A stretch of 64,000 bases of DNA from Mesocentrotus franciscanus (Eukaryota; Echinodermata; Echinoidea; Camarodonta; Strongylocentrotidae): NCBI GenBank assembly GCA_037976565.1, contig CP137674.1, positions 9,995,587 through 10,059,586 of the forward strand, given 5' to 3'. The position numbers and the translations under genes are program-made. Numbering within the stretch: position 1 is the stretch's first letter; each line of letters begins with the position of its first letter. Under the pieces are notes generated by a model. The model was given only the letters and a program-made list of their open reading frames with translations, did not search any database and was not told where the DNA came from. Shown here in pieces: positions 46,683 through 58,235 of this stretch.

Positions 46683-47218
46683 TTTAGGCTCTGGAGCCTC
46701 TGCATGGAGGGCCCAAGAGTGCAGCGTTAGAATAATAAAAATGCAAATATCTTCTCGCTACGCTCCCTCGCATAATCCTTCAAAATGTACAAGTAAATAT
46801 TGTAGAAAATCTTTCGGACATTACTAATAGACGTGGTAATCATTTGCCATCCTTTATGAAGTAGGAGTAGATGTCAGACTTTTGCAGATTATTGGATAGA
46901 TACAGATTTCTGTTGAAAATGTAACTCATTTGGCATAGAAGATGTAAAACCAGTCAGTTTTTTTTTTTTTTTTTTGGGAGGGGGCAAAAGTGCCATTTTG
47001 CATGTTACAGGTATTCCGTAATATTGGTTGGTTTTAATAGTTCACTACCACATAGTCTATGCATATTTGCCATTTCAACTCCGATATAGTGATATTAGCA
47101 GTCTAGTATTTGCTATTCATTTTGTGTGTGCACTTTTTCAAATTTTCCGGGGGGACGACTCCCCCCGTAAACAAATTGACGGAGGGACGTGTCCCCCCCC
47201 CCCGTGATCGCCGCCCCT
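46683..47218 (-). repeat. Interspersed repeat with hAT-like right end
   Basis: It contains relatives of the 5.0-5.4 kb repeat (GGCTCTGGAG..., TTCTCGCTACGCTCCCTCGC, ATTTTCCGGGGGGACGAC) and ends with ATCGCCGCCCCTG, whose complement CAGGGGCGGCGAT is a hAT-style terminus. The left terminus was not identified. It abuts a LINE ORF1 remnant at 47219. Confidence 0.5.
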
Positions 47219-47560
47219 GGTCCTTCGTATATAGGCAAAAAGCAGTCTCTGGGCCATGTAAACAAACTTGGCAATAATCGGTGGGGAGCATTGCTGTTGG
47301 TGTACGTTTCGCGCTGGGGGAGACGATGAACATTGATGAGGGCAATTGATTTAGCTTCCTCTTCACACAAACCGAGATCCATGAAAGTATCACGCAGAAC
47401 ACTCTCGACGTTTTCATTTTTTTCTGCTCTAACCCATAAAAAAGGAGATTAGACTTTCTTTGATAAATCTTAGATAGCACATAACTTTTCTTTCAGTAGA
47501 TCGATTTCCTTTTGTATAACTTCATTACCAGCTGGGATAGTTTCCCTTATCTATCATCGT
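47219..47560 (-). pseudogene. LINE ORF1-like remnant
   Basis: Across two or three minus-strand frames the sequence reads a coiled-coil-like EVIQKEIDLLKEKLC, then RKSNLLFYGLEQKK, ENVESVLRDTFMDLGL, AKSIALINVHRLPQRE and PPIIAKFVYMAQR. This order resembles the RNA-binding (Transposase_22-like) region of L1-type ORF1 proteins. At least two frameshifts are needed, and the downstream part is cut off by the element ending at 47218. Confidence 0.62.
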
Positions 47561-47689
47561 CTAGCGGACGGTTATCTTCTACAGTTTCCTGCATGGAGTG
47601 ACAAACAAAATACGCATCCTGTAAAAATACCAGGGGCGTCAATCCCAGGGGGGACGAGGGGGACGCGTCCCCCCACGAATTTTCAGGTG

Positions 47690-48232
47690 GTGAAATGTCC
47701 CCCCTACGATTTGGGGATAAAATCTTTTTTCTCTCTCTCTCTTTCTCTCTGTGTTGACAACGAATCGTCTTCTTTCTCTGATAATCAAATGAAACGTCAC
47801 AGGTTCTGCGCTTCGCGCGGGAGGGGGGAAACTTTATTCAAACAAGGATTAATAGTCGAGAACGGTACTACGAAACGTCTTCTTTCTCTAAAAATTTCAT
47901 GAAACAGGGATTAAGAGTCGAAAACGGTAGAACGAATTGTCTTCGTTCTCTAATAATTATTTAATGAAACGTCAACGGCTTCCGGCCGCGCTACGCGCGA
48001 GAAGGTGGAAACTGAATTCAGGCAAGGATTAAGAGTCGAGAACGGTGCAACGAATCGTCTTCTTTCTCTAATAATTAAATGAAATGTCACAGCTTCCGCG
48101 CTTCGCGCTGGAGGGGGAAACTGAATTCAAACAAAGATTAAGAGTCAAGAACGGTGACAACGAATCGTCTTCTTTTTTAAATAATTTAATGAAACGTCAA
48201 AGCTGCCGCGCTTCGCGCGGGAGGGGGGGGGG
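47690..48232 (+). repeat. 109-bp satellite, left block
   Basis: About five units of GAATTCAAACAAGGATTAAG, AACGAATCGTCTTCTTTCTC, AATTTAATGAAACGTCAAAG and the palindromic GCGCTTCGCGCGGGAGGGGG. The block is cut at 48232 by the next element, within the G run of a unit. Confidence 0.9.
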
Positions 48233-49309
48233 CAGAAGCGTACCTACGGGGGGCAGGGGGCAGTCTGCCCCCCCCCGCCCAGTGACAAGCAAGCAAAAAA
48301 AGGAAAGGAAAGGAAAGGAAAGGAAAGGAAAAGGGAAAAGGGAAGAAAGAAGGGCTAAAAACAATGAGTTAGAAGTGGACCCAGGGCACTCACTTTTCCG
48401 TATATAGGCCAAGGCCCCGCGATTCAGCTAGCCATGCTCTGAGATTTGGGTCGTTTTCAGGTCAGAACTAGCCCTAATTCGTGTTTTAGGCCTATAAGAT
48501 TAAAACAAAATGCCGATGATCGCTCTACACTAGGTCGTACAAGTTACAACGTTGAAAAGTATGTCAGGACTCAGTTAGCTTCAGGTCCATCTGTCAAATC
48601 ATCATGCCGTTACACAATGTACAAGGCCCGCGCTACGGGGGGCCGCCCCCTTTTTGAAAAAGCATGTTAAAGAAAAATAGAAAGAAACCAACCAAGGGCA
48701 TGGCCCCGGCAAAACTTTCCTGCAAAATGCGACACCACATTAAAGCGCGAAAAAATAGCAAATGCGAGAAGTAAAACACGGAGGCATCGTCAAGCATGTC
48801 GGCAAAGCTTCCGAGTTTGAGTTCGGCAGTTTGCGGATTCATAAAATCAGTCCTTAAAAGCCTAATTCGTTCAGAAAATTACACACTTTTATCGTCAGCA
48901 TCTGGGTAAAAACACTCTACTCAGTTGTACAGGTGCATAAAAGACGAACTGTCAGTCAAAAATTTTCTTTTTCAATCTGCGCATAATAATTATATGCAAA
49001 TTATACCGAACAAAATCAGTCTCATGCACATCGTTTTAGTGTCACAGATGAGTCGTTACTGTTAAACTATATGGACAGATTGGATAGATGTGTAAATCAT
49101 TAAAATTATAATCAGTGTACGATGCGAAAACGATTCATCTCCAGCTTCCGGAAATAATAATAATATTCCGATTTTGTATGGCGCTTAATACATCTACGAT
49201 GTCTCTAAGCGCTTTACAGATATACTAACCTGTGAATTTTTGTTGTGTCCTGCGGGACGCAATTACTCACCGCTTTTGCATAATTTGTGCGTGAGATTTG
49301 TTTTTTTTT

Positions 49310-49608
49310 CTATTAAGTGCCCCCTTTTTAAAAAATCTCCGATGAGTGCCCTTATTAAATATTTGAGAGGTGCCCCCTTTGACTCTGTAATAAGTGCCCC
49401 TTTTCATTTCTGATAGTTGCCCCTTTTATTTTGACACGTGCCCCTTGATGTAATTGATTAATGTACTATTACTAGTCTTTTTTGTTGTAAAAGATTATAT
49501 CATGTTTTGTGTGGTTTTGAATAAAATGAACTTGAACTTATCCTTTCTAATTAGTACCATTTTCCTTCTGATAATTGCACTTTTTCCGTTATCATAAGTG
49601 CCCCTTAT
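49310..49608 (+). repeat. AGTGCCCC minisatellite, left half of split copy
   Basis: It has units such as GTAATAAGTGCCCCTTTTC. A 5'-truncated LINE 3' end (49447-49540, ending AATAAAATGAACTTGAACTT) is inserted inside. The right half resumes at 51835. Confidence 0.8.
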
Positions 49609-51834
49609 CAGGCGCGGATCCAGGGGGGAGGCCGAGCGGGCCTTGGCCCCGCAAAAAAAAAAGAGAGAGAGAGAGAGAGAGGAAAAGAAGGGAAAGGGAA
49701 AGAAGAGAGAAGAAGAGGGAAGAAAGAAGAGGATGAAGAAAAGAAAAGGGGGAAAAGAAGGAGATCGTGATAAATCCTGGATCCGCACCTGAAAGTGTCC
49801 GTGTATGAGGCCCCCATCACAAAAATATGAGAGAAGGAAGGACGGGGAAAGAAAAAAAAGAGGACGAAGAAAAGAAAAGAAGGGGATATCAGTTGCGATT
49901 TTCCTGCCAACAAGTTTGGGATCGGGGGCAAAGGCCCTTGCCTCCGCCCCCGCCCTGCCAAAAAAGAGAGAGGGAATGGAAAGGGAAAGAGGAGAGCTAA
50001 AAGTTAACAAAAAAGAGGTGGAAGAAAAGAAAATGGTTAAAAGAAGGGGAGATCAGTTGCGATTAATCCTCCCAACAACGTGTGGAGCGGGGGGCCGAAG
50101 GCCCTTGCCCTCCCAGAAAACCTTAAAGAGAGAGAAGGAAGGGAAGGGAAAGGGAAAGAGGAGAGAAAGGGAAAGAAAAAAAAGAAAGAAGGAAGGTAGG
50201 GGAGATCAGTCGCGATTTCTCCCGCCAACAAGGTGTAAATTGCGGGGGTGGGCACTGGCGTACTGATGGGGAGGGGCAGTTGCCCCCCCCAAATAAAGCT
50301 CAAACGTGGTTTATTTCTAATTCGATACCGGTGATTTACAAATGTTGCCAAAATGACATAATTTTCCGAGATTTTTCCTCACTTTTTAGTAAATTATACT
50401 TTTTATGCTTTTGTTGGAAAATGACAAATTTCCAAATTTACAGTCAGGAAAGAAAAATGCTGATTTTAGAGGCCTACATGTCAGGGCCCACGAAACGGCG
50501 GGGCTCAGGGCCTTGAGCTCCCCATCCCCACTTGCTTGAAAAAGTATATTAAAGAAAAATAGAAAGAAAGAGAGAAAGAAAGAAAAAATAGTGACCTGCC
50601 AGTGTAACAAAATAATGAGGTATCAAAATATGCTCATCTGACCGTGATTAAATGCCTGAAACCCCTGAGCTTCTGAGGGCTCCGCCCCCTGGATGCTCAT
50701 CTGACGGTAATTTAATGCCTAAAACCGCTGAGCTTCCGGGGGCTCCGCCCCCTGGGGCCCTGGACCCCACGCCAATTAGTGTCATGCCAGTGTCACAAAT
50801 AAGGTATTAAAAAAATGCTCAGTTGACCATAAATTAAACGCCTAAAACCCTGAGCTTCCGGGGGTAGACTCAACCAAGGGCCCAAAGGCGGGCCCCTGGA
50901 TACTGATACTGATCTGACCGTAATTTAATGCCTAAAACCCTTGAGCTTCCGGACCCTGGGACCCCACGCCAATTAGTGACATGCCAGTGTCACAAATAAG
51001 GCATCAAAATATGCTCATCTGACCGTAATTAAATGCCTAAAACCCCTGAGCTTCCGGAGGCTCCGCCTCCTGACCCCACGCCAATTATTAGTGACCTGCC
51101 AGTGTCACAAATAAGGTATTAAAAATGCTCAGTTGACCATATAATTAAACGCCTAAAACCCTGAGCTTCCGGGGGTAGACTCAACCAAGGGCCCAAAGGC
51201 GGGCCCCTGGATACTGATACTGATCTGACCGTAATTTAATGCCTAAAACCCTTGAGCTTCCGGGACCCCGGGACCCCACGCCAATTAGTGACATGCCAGT
51301 GTCACAAATAAGGTATCAAAATATGCTTATCTGACCGTAATTAAATGTCTAAAACCCCTGAGTTTCCGGGGCTCTGCCCCTGACCCTCCTAAGGTCCTAA
51401 GGCAGGCCCTTAGATGCTCATCTGACGATAATGTAATGCCTAAAACCCTGAGTTTCAGGGGGCTTAGCCCCCCTGGACCCCACGCCAATTAGTGACGTGC
51501 CAGTGCCATGAATAAGGTATCAAAATATGCTCATCTGACCGTAATTAAATGGCCATACCCCCTGAGCTTCCGGTGGCTCCGCCCCTTGACCCCTGCAAGG
51601 GCTGTGCCCCTAGACACCACGCCAATTTACGCTACGCTCTACCTCATCGTAATTACTTTAGCCTCCCCCACCCACTTTGAAATCAGCGGGGCCTGCATGT
51701 AAGAGTGCGGATTTTTGTGCCCCCACACGTTTTTGCTCATTACGCCACTGCTGGTCACCATTACGTACCAATATTTGGCTCGCATAATTTCAAATTTGGG
51801 CCTCCCCCCCTAAGAAATCCTGGATCCGCGCCTG
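49609..51834. mobile_element. 2.2-kb element nested in the minisatellite, 8-bp duplication
   Basis: It is flanked by CCCCTTAT (49601-49608 and 51835-51842). The ends are CAGGCGCGGATCCAGG and the complement CAGGCGCGGATCCAGG, identical over 16 bases. Removing it restores an unbroken AGTGCCCCTTATTAAGTG minisatellite. Inside are three copies of an A/G-rich 150-bp-scale repeat (49670-50250) and a further element at 50253-51750. No coding frame was found. Confidence 0.88.
50253..51750 (+). mobile_element. Innermost composite element with GC-rich satellite
   Basis: It begins CACTGGCGTACTGATGGGG, passes an AAAGAAAGAG stretch (50550-50590), then a satellite of TAGTGACCTGCCAGTGTCAC, CTGACCGTAATTAAATGCC and TGAGCTTCCGGGGGCTCCG units, and ends TGCTCATTACGCCACTG. 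It is the same architecture as 32344-33539. No matching target duplication was found, so its boundaries are less certain. Confidence 0.62.
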
Positions 51835-52450
51835 CCCCTTATTAAGTGTGAGGAGTGCCCCATTTTCACCTCTGGTAATTCTCCTTTTTACTTTGACATG
51901 TGCTCGTTTTCTTTTCTAGTAAGTGTTCTTTTCCCTTTGGATATGTGCCCCTTTTCCTTTCCCCATAAAAAGTGCTCCTAATTTAAAGCGATTAGAGCAC
52001 TTTTTCTTTAATTTCACCCAAATCTGGCTCGCTACGCTCGCTCGTATTTAAAGTTAATATAACTATGTTCATTATTACAGATCTTTTCAGTCTTTCATGA
52101 TTAGATTGTGCTTAAACCCCATCAGGATTGTTTTTTTCCTATTTATAAGATGTACTTTTGTGCACTGCGACCTCACAAATCTCTGATAGTTCGCTCGCAA
52201 ATAAATATTCTAACCATCACAACCAACTGCTAAGTACATGTATGATGCTTAAACAGTATCTTGGACCATGTAAAGAGAGAAACAAATATTGAAATCATCC
52301 CTGATAATGTACTCACAATGTAGGGGTAAATACCAATGTCTAAAAAGTTGTATATTTTCCCTTTATAGGTGCCCCCTTTTCCCGGAAAGCGCCCTTTATT
52401 GTTGGTGCTCCCCCCCCCCCACTTTGAATGACGCTCTGCCGCCCCTGGCC
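51835..52450 (+). repeat. Minisatellite right half and CGCTCGC module
   Basis: The AGTGCCCC units continue to about 51990. Then come GGCTCGCTACGCTCGCTCG, TTATAAGATGTACTTTTGTG and GCGACCTCACAAATCT as in the 27.9 kb module, then AAACAGTATCTTGGACC and a final GGTGCCCCCTTTTCCCGG stretch that also ends the 33.4 kb copy. Confidence 0.82.
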
Positions 52451-53346
52451 TGCTAAAACCTCTGAATTTGGGGCTCCGCCCCTGGACCCCACGCCAATTT
52501 ACACCCGCTCGCTTCGCTACGCTCTACCTGATCGTAAATACTTTAGCCCCCCACTTTGAAAAACGTTCCCCGGGCCTGATGTAAGGTGTTTGAAGCTGAA
52601 GCACGACGCAAGTGATTGCTTCTGCCCATCCCAACTGCTGTCCTAGTCTTGTACTGACTGGTTTTTAAAATCAAGTGATACCTGAGATACTTGGAAACTA
52701 TACACTAAATCGCACGAATTGAGTTTGAAAATTCGATTTTCTTCAGCTTCTCAGGGGCACATCCCCTGTCCGTGCAAGCGCGGAACGCCGCTAAATATTT
52801 TCTTACGAATCGCCCCCCCCCCCTCGCCGCCGGCTGGATCCGCCTTTGTATGTACCCTCCCAGTGCGTGATTTTTCCTATATCTAGTGATATATCATTTT
52901 ACTGTTACATTTTTTTCTCACTTTACTACATTTATTTTTATTGAGTGAATAGATGACATATTCTGAATTTTCATTACTTTTAATTGTGCATGTGGAAATT
53001 AAACAAATGCAAATCAATACAATTCAATTCAATGTCAAATACACTTTTTTACATCTCCAAATATGCAGAATTGGGAACATAATATGTCAATAGCTTCTTC
53101 AAAGAGGAATAATAGAAGTATGTTAATAGAAACATTGTCATTACCAGTTATAAGTTAACCATTGATTTTGTCAAAATTCAATACATTTAACTTTTTTTTA
53201 ATGATAATTTTTCTTTTAAATCAAAATAGACCAAAGATATGAAGTCGCCCGATCGCAAATATTAATATCGACAAGTCCCCCTTCACCCCCGGCTTCCACA
53301 CCAACACCCCTTGCTCGTCCAAATCGCTTGCCCCCTGACGAGGTAT
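52451..53346. other. Inner part of the 5.1-kb element
   Basis: A short GC-rich satellite-like piece (52455-52580) is followed by an isolated right end of the GGATCC family (CCGGCTGGATCCGCCTTTG, ending 52847). AT-rich sequence with a LINE-like tail (about 53000-53035) completes it. No gene. Confidence 0.5.
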
Positions 53347-53366
53347 GCCAGCTAGGTACGCCACTG

Positions 53367-54260
53367 GGGGACTGAATTCAAACAAGGATTAAGAGTCGAG
53401 AACGGTACAATGAATCGTCTTCTTTCTCTTATAATTTAATGAAACGTCAAAGCTTCCGCGCTTTGCGCGGGAGGGGGAAACTGAATCAAACAAAGATTAA
53501 AAGTCAAGAACGTACGTACAACGAATCGTCTTCTTTTTTAAATAATCAATGAAACGTCAAAGCTTCAGCGCTTCGCGCGGGAGGGGGAGACTGAATCAAA
53601 CAAAGACTAAGAGTCAAGCGTACGTACAACGAATCGTCTTCTTTTTTAAATAATTTAATGAAACGTCAAAGCTTTCGCGCTTCGATCGCACAGGAGGGGG
53701 AAACTGAATCAAACAAAGATTAAGAGTCAAGAACCTATACGTACAACGAATCATCTTCTTTTTAAAATAATTTAATGAAACGTCAAAGCTCCCGCGCTTC
53801 GCGCGGGAGAGGGGAATTAAACTAGTTGAATTCAAGCAGGGATAATTAAGGAGTCGAGAACGGTACAACGAACCGTCTTCGTTCTCTAACAATTTAATGA
53901 AACGTCAGGGCTTCCAGCTAGGTACGCCACTGGGGGGGGGGGGCTGAATTCAAACAAGGATTAAGAGTCAAGAACGGTACAACGAATCGTCTTCTTTTTA
54001 AAATAATTTAATGAAACGTCAAAGCTTCCGCGCTACGCGAAAGAGGGGGCTGAATTCAAACAAGGATTAAGAGTCGAGAACGGTACAATGAATCGTCTTC
54101 TTTCTCTAATAATTTAATGAAACGTCAAAACTTACGCGCTTCGCGCGGGAGGTGGGAAACTGAATTCAGACAAAGATTAAGATCGAGTCGCGAACGGTAC
54201 AACGAATCGTCTTCTTTCTATAAAAATGTAATAAAATGTCAAAGCTAAAAAAGGCAATAA
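53367..54260 (+). repeat. 109-bp satellite, right block
   Basis: About eight units continue the array broken at 48232. One unit (53906-53945) contains CAGCTAGGTACGCCACTG followed by a long G run, a copy of the right end of the 5.1-kb element, as if the insertion junction had been duplicated by unequal exchange. Confidence 0.9.
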
Positions 54261-54384
54261 CTGAACCGGTCACCAATAAAAGTACATGCCGTGAAACAGA
54301 ATAACTAGAGAGAGAGTGACATGTATTATTGTGCCCCCGGGGCCCCCGGATGCTGTGACTCGGATTGACGCCCTTGAAAAATAC

Positions 54385-55490
54385 ATCAATCATTTAGGAC
54401 AACATAAGATGACTTGTCCATCACATTATCTGATCATTTAGACCACGCTATCATGTTTTTTGTCGTTTTTTATTTTATTTTTATTTTTTATTTTATTTTT
54501 TAAATTTTATTGGCCTTCAATTAAGTTGGCTTTTGCTTTGTCTATAGTATCTACTCATAATTTGTAACGCACTATCTAAGGAAAGCCGCCTTACGAAGAT
54601 TTTATTTTGGAAATAGGTTTGTGTCAAATTCTTATATTCTGCGCTAGCGAAATTTTGTTTTTAATAATATAATGAGAAACAAAATTCATTGACAAATTAG
54701 TGATTGTGGATAATTACACCTCTTTTTGTTTGCGCATCTTAATGTCACATTACTAGTAGTAGTAGTTTGATGGCTCGCGCACACAATGAAATAGAATTCA
54801 CAGGTGCACCGACGCTTTGAAATCGTCGACTAACTTTAGTTTACAATTGAGAACTCAATGATCCATCATCTTATTCCTAGTAAAATTGCATGATTCTCTC
54901 AAAGCTACACTCCGTATACATTGAGCCGTCATGAGTCAACAACCGGTAAGGAAATTTACATTCCTCCTATATTACAAAAGCTTGAATAATTTATGTTTTG
55001 AGCAATCTGTGTTAGTGTAACGTAGTCCCGCATGTTGAAATTTGTGTATTTCCTGGCCTGGCCCACACATAGCTGCATAATTAAAATTAATTAATACTAT
55101 CCTGGAGCTGGCTGGCAGTGTATTAAAAACTGTTCTATTGATTCTCAACATTTCAAACATCACTGTACAAAACTCAACAGAGTTCACTAAAAATCGGTAC
55201 TTTAGTGACAATTGATGACACCTAAATAGCAGTAAAATACAATCTTTTCAACTTACCGATGTTCACTCCAGCAAAGCATAGAGAGTCAATACTGTGTATG
55301 GACCTCTACTCTACTTACTTTACTTACTTTGGTTTACTTTGGTGTCGAGGCTTGAAGCTTCAGCTTATGTGCCCCTCTTTACTGCATTGGGTTCGCGTTG
55401 GTATGGGTAATATTTCAGCGGGTGGTGCAACATCCTGTTGCTGATCTCCGACAAAAGCGGAGGGAGAACAAGAAGAAGAAGAAGAAGGGG
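54385..55490. other. No gene recognised
   Basis: AT-rich sequence with a TTTTATTTTTATTTTTTATT low-complexity run near 54470-54510. Nothing coding is supported. Confidence 0.4.
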
Positions 55491-55494
55491 CTTA

Positions 55495-57560
55495 ACTTTA
55501 GAATACCCCACCATAACGTAGTATGTCCGTTGGTCCGCCAACGCGCCAACGTAACAATTAGTGTAGTCCCGTCCTTTAGTATTCGTGACCAGTTTCTGCA
55601 ATTGCCAACGCATCGACTCGAGAATGCTAATGTGCTTATTTTTTATGCTTTCACTACTTGCTCTGGTCTCTACACATCAAAGTATCTTATTTATAGTGTG
55701 TTGAATATGTGCACACGTTATTTCTAATGATTTACCCTTGATATCGCTTGAAAATCGTCAGAAATCAATGTAATTACCGTCGGAAAGTAAAGAAAATCTA
55801 GACGGAACTTATGGTGTCCTCTAGATGGCAAACAACGTTGGGTTGAGAACTTATGGTGTCCTTTTATTGGCGTTGGCGCGTTGGCACGTTGGCCCGTCCA
55901 TCATTGGCAAAATAAGGAATATACAATTAATTTACATTAATCTCTAGGCACGTTGGCGCTCGCACGATGGCGATTTACAATTGTCTTTCTTTAAAGTACG
56001 AGGGGGGTTGTTTTAAATTACTACAATATGAAATGATTGGAATATCACGTTTACTTTTAGACCGAAAGCTTCAGTCTCTGATATCGACGGTTGTTCCGCT
56101 GAGATTGCATCTGGCTCCTCTGACCGCCTCTATACATAGACTGAAGTACGGCGTATGGGGTAGTGTGCGGAACGAATGGTTCGGTTCGGCCGGACCGCGA
56201 TGAATGAGATATGCAACGAGTTTTTCACTTTTTACGTCTTCACATATTCATTTTGGCTGCAATATTACACTGAGTATTATAACAAATAATAAATAACCCG
56301 GAAATATATACTTGACTTACGATAGCTTGCTCATTTAGATCCTAAATTAATGATTAATCCGAGAAAGTCTTGTAGCCAACATGATTTGTTGTCAGCCATC
56401 TTTGTTTGAGTTGATGAATATTCATTTTTTCTTTTCGAACGTCCAATAGCTACGTATGAGTCAGCCCGGCTTGAGCCGGTGATGTTTGAATATTCATAAG
56501 TCCAATATCAAACACGTGCTCTGATTGGCCATTGGGCTTGTTTTGGTCGGTTGACCCGAAATATATCGGCGGGTCATGTCATAGATTACCAGTTCGAATG
56601 CCGTTTCATGGTTCTGAGATAAACAATTGGATAATTCATATACGTAAGTCCGTAAATTTCGCATTTAGAAATAGGTAATAAAACTTATACAACTGTACAT
56701 AGGAGAAAAAAATACAAATTTGATTTCTATCTGATTTATAAATCAGAAAATTAGATCTAAATAAGGAAAATCGTGGGAGAAAGTTTCGGGTAACAAGTGC
56801 TGCACAATCGGCTCAATCTCTCCCCCCGTTGCGAGCCGTATTGGTTACCGTCTGTGTATGGGGAATGTCAACAAATGTCAGTTTTATTAAAGAATGACCC
56901 ATACCAGACGGTTATTTCTGTCTAGTTTACTTTATGATTTCATTGTTAGAACGTTGGCACGTTGGCACGATGCGATTTACATTCAAGACTTCCTAACTTA
57001 GGCCTAAAAAAAAAAGATGTGAATATCTACGTTCGGCTTTTTAAAATTTTCTTTTTTCACCGTTTTTTAAATATTTTTTTTATAATGAATAAAAAGTATG
57101 TATTTTATTTGTTTAAATGGGATATAAATGCATAAAATCATCAAATTATTCCCAAATTCTCACTCGTCGTCTGCCCTAGTTTCTAAATCCTGCTATAGCG
57201 TAAACATGCAAGTATAGACCCCAGCCTGATCGTGTACGTGTATATACCATTACCGCACTGCACCAGCTAGAAACCAGGGAGATTTTGGCGACGTTCCCGG
57301 TTTTGAATTTTTTGGAAGACGGTCGCTGTTTAGAGTTTTCTAAGGAAAGGCTCACAACACTTTATTCATGACACATTTTGAAGGCACTAAAAAACAAGGA
57401 AAATTAAAAAAGATTTCCGACCGACCGACCCATGTTTTGGCACCTAAAGGGGAATACAACATGTTTTTTTTTAGGCCTTATCTTGGAATGTTGTCACGAT
57501 CGATGGCGATTTACAATTGTCTTCCTGTGGTGTCCTCTAATTGCCAAATAAAGATATATA
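55495..57560. repeat. Scattered GTTGGCACG units and border motif
   Basis: It starts with ACTTTAGAATACCCCACCAT (55497) followed by CCGCCAACGCGCCAACG. Isolated GTTGGCGCGTTGGCACG / GATGGCGATTTACAATTGTC units occur at 55867-55895, 55947-55985, 56950-56985 and 57500-57530, resembling single members of the 61.4-62.6 kb satellite. The DNA between is unrecognised. Confidence 0.6.
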
Positions 57561-58235
57561 TGTCTTTGCATTATACAACATATGTATTTGATTTTCTTTT
57601 TGTTTTTGTTATTTTCATTATTTTAATCGGCTAATAAAGATATGTCTTAGGATTATCATGTTGTTGTTTTTCTTCTTGTTATTATATTTTCATTATTGTT
57701 ATAAATAGTAATATTATAAATCGCTTTATATATCCAGGAAGATGAGACAAATTTATAGGAAATATATAATATATGGTACAGGGTGTACAAGCATTTCAAT
57801 AGATCATGTAGACTCATAGCTGAGTTTCCTCCGCCGGTCGGCAGATTACCGCCAATTTCAATACAGGATATAAATTTTAAAATGAAAATCAAATATAGCA
57901 GCAATTTCCTCTCATGAAAACAATGTGCTATTTTGGAGAAAATTGAAAAGTGTGGAGGGGTTGTGCCCCCATTTTTCAAGCGCCACGTTCCTCTGTATGT
58001 TTGCAATATGATAGATTAACATCAAATTAATTAATTCAAAATATGCATAAAATTAAAAGATGCGAGACTAAAGTAGAAATAGATGTTACATTTGTTTTAG
58101 TATAGTTTAATTATCAATTACAGAAGATTAATATGACGAAATTGAAGTAGAATTAGATGTTGAAATTGTTTTTAGTTCATCAAAAATAATAGATTAGTAT
58201 AAAATTAGTGGAGGCTCCGGTTGTCGATCCTAGGG
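57561..58235. other. No gene recognised
   Basis: AT-rich sequence preceding the CCTAGG array. A short C-rich frame near 57960 shows nothing recognisable. Confidence 0.4.

Larger units (their letters stand above)
48233..53366. mobile_element. 5.1-kb element nested in the 109-bp satellite
   Basis: The left end CAGAAGCGTACCTACGG and the complement of the right end CAGTGGCGTACCTAGC are similar. On its two sides the satellite unit is interrupted and resumed (GCGCGGGAGGGG | GGGGACTGAATTC). The flanking G run hides the target duplication (at least 4 G are shared). Contents include simple repeats, a SINE tail fragment (49152-49235), the minisatellite element and its own insertions. Confidence 0.72.
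47631..54376. mobile_element. 6.7-kb outer composite element with hAT-like ends
   Basis: It is flanked by AAAAATAC (47623-47630 and 54377-54384). The ends are CAGGGGCGTCAATCCC and the complement CAAGGGCGTCAATCCG. Stripped of its insertions, it consists of a 109-bp satellite (47690-48232 and 53367-54260) plus short unique ends. No transposase frame was found, so it would need a helper. The large size is due to nested insertions described separately. Confidence 0.8.

Noticed and set aside
49495..50351. Frames of 104-171 codons on both strands
   Set aside because: They come from A/G-rich simple repeats (Lys/Arg/Glu or Phe/Ser/Leu) inside a non-autonomous element.
50253..51750. Target duplication for the innermost composite element
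   Set aside because: Flanks GGGGGTGG and CTGGTCAC do not match. The element is kept on its ends and its similarity to 32344-33539 only.
44885..52847. Pairing the left end at 44885 with the isolated right end at 52847 as one element
   Set aside because: The flanks GATCACAA and TATGTACC differ, and a 6.7-kb element with its own duplication overlaps the interval.
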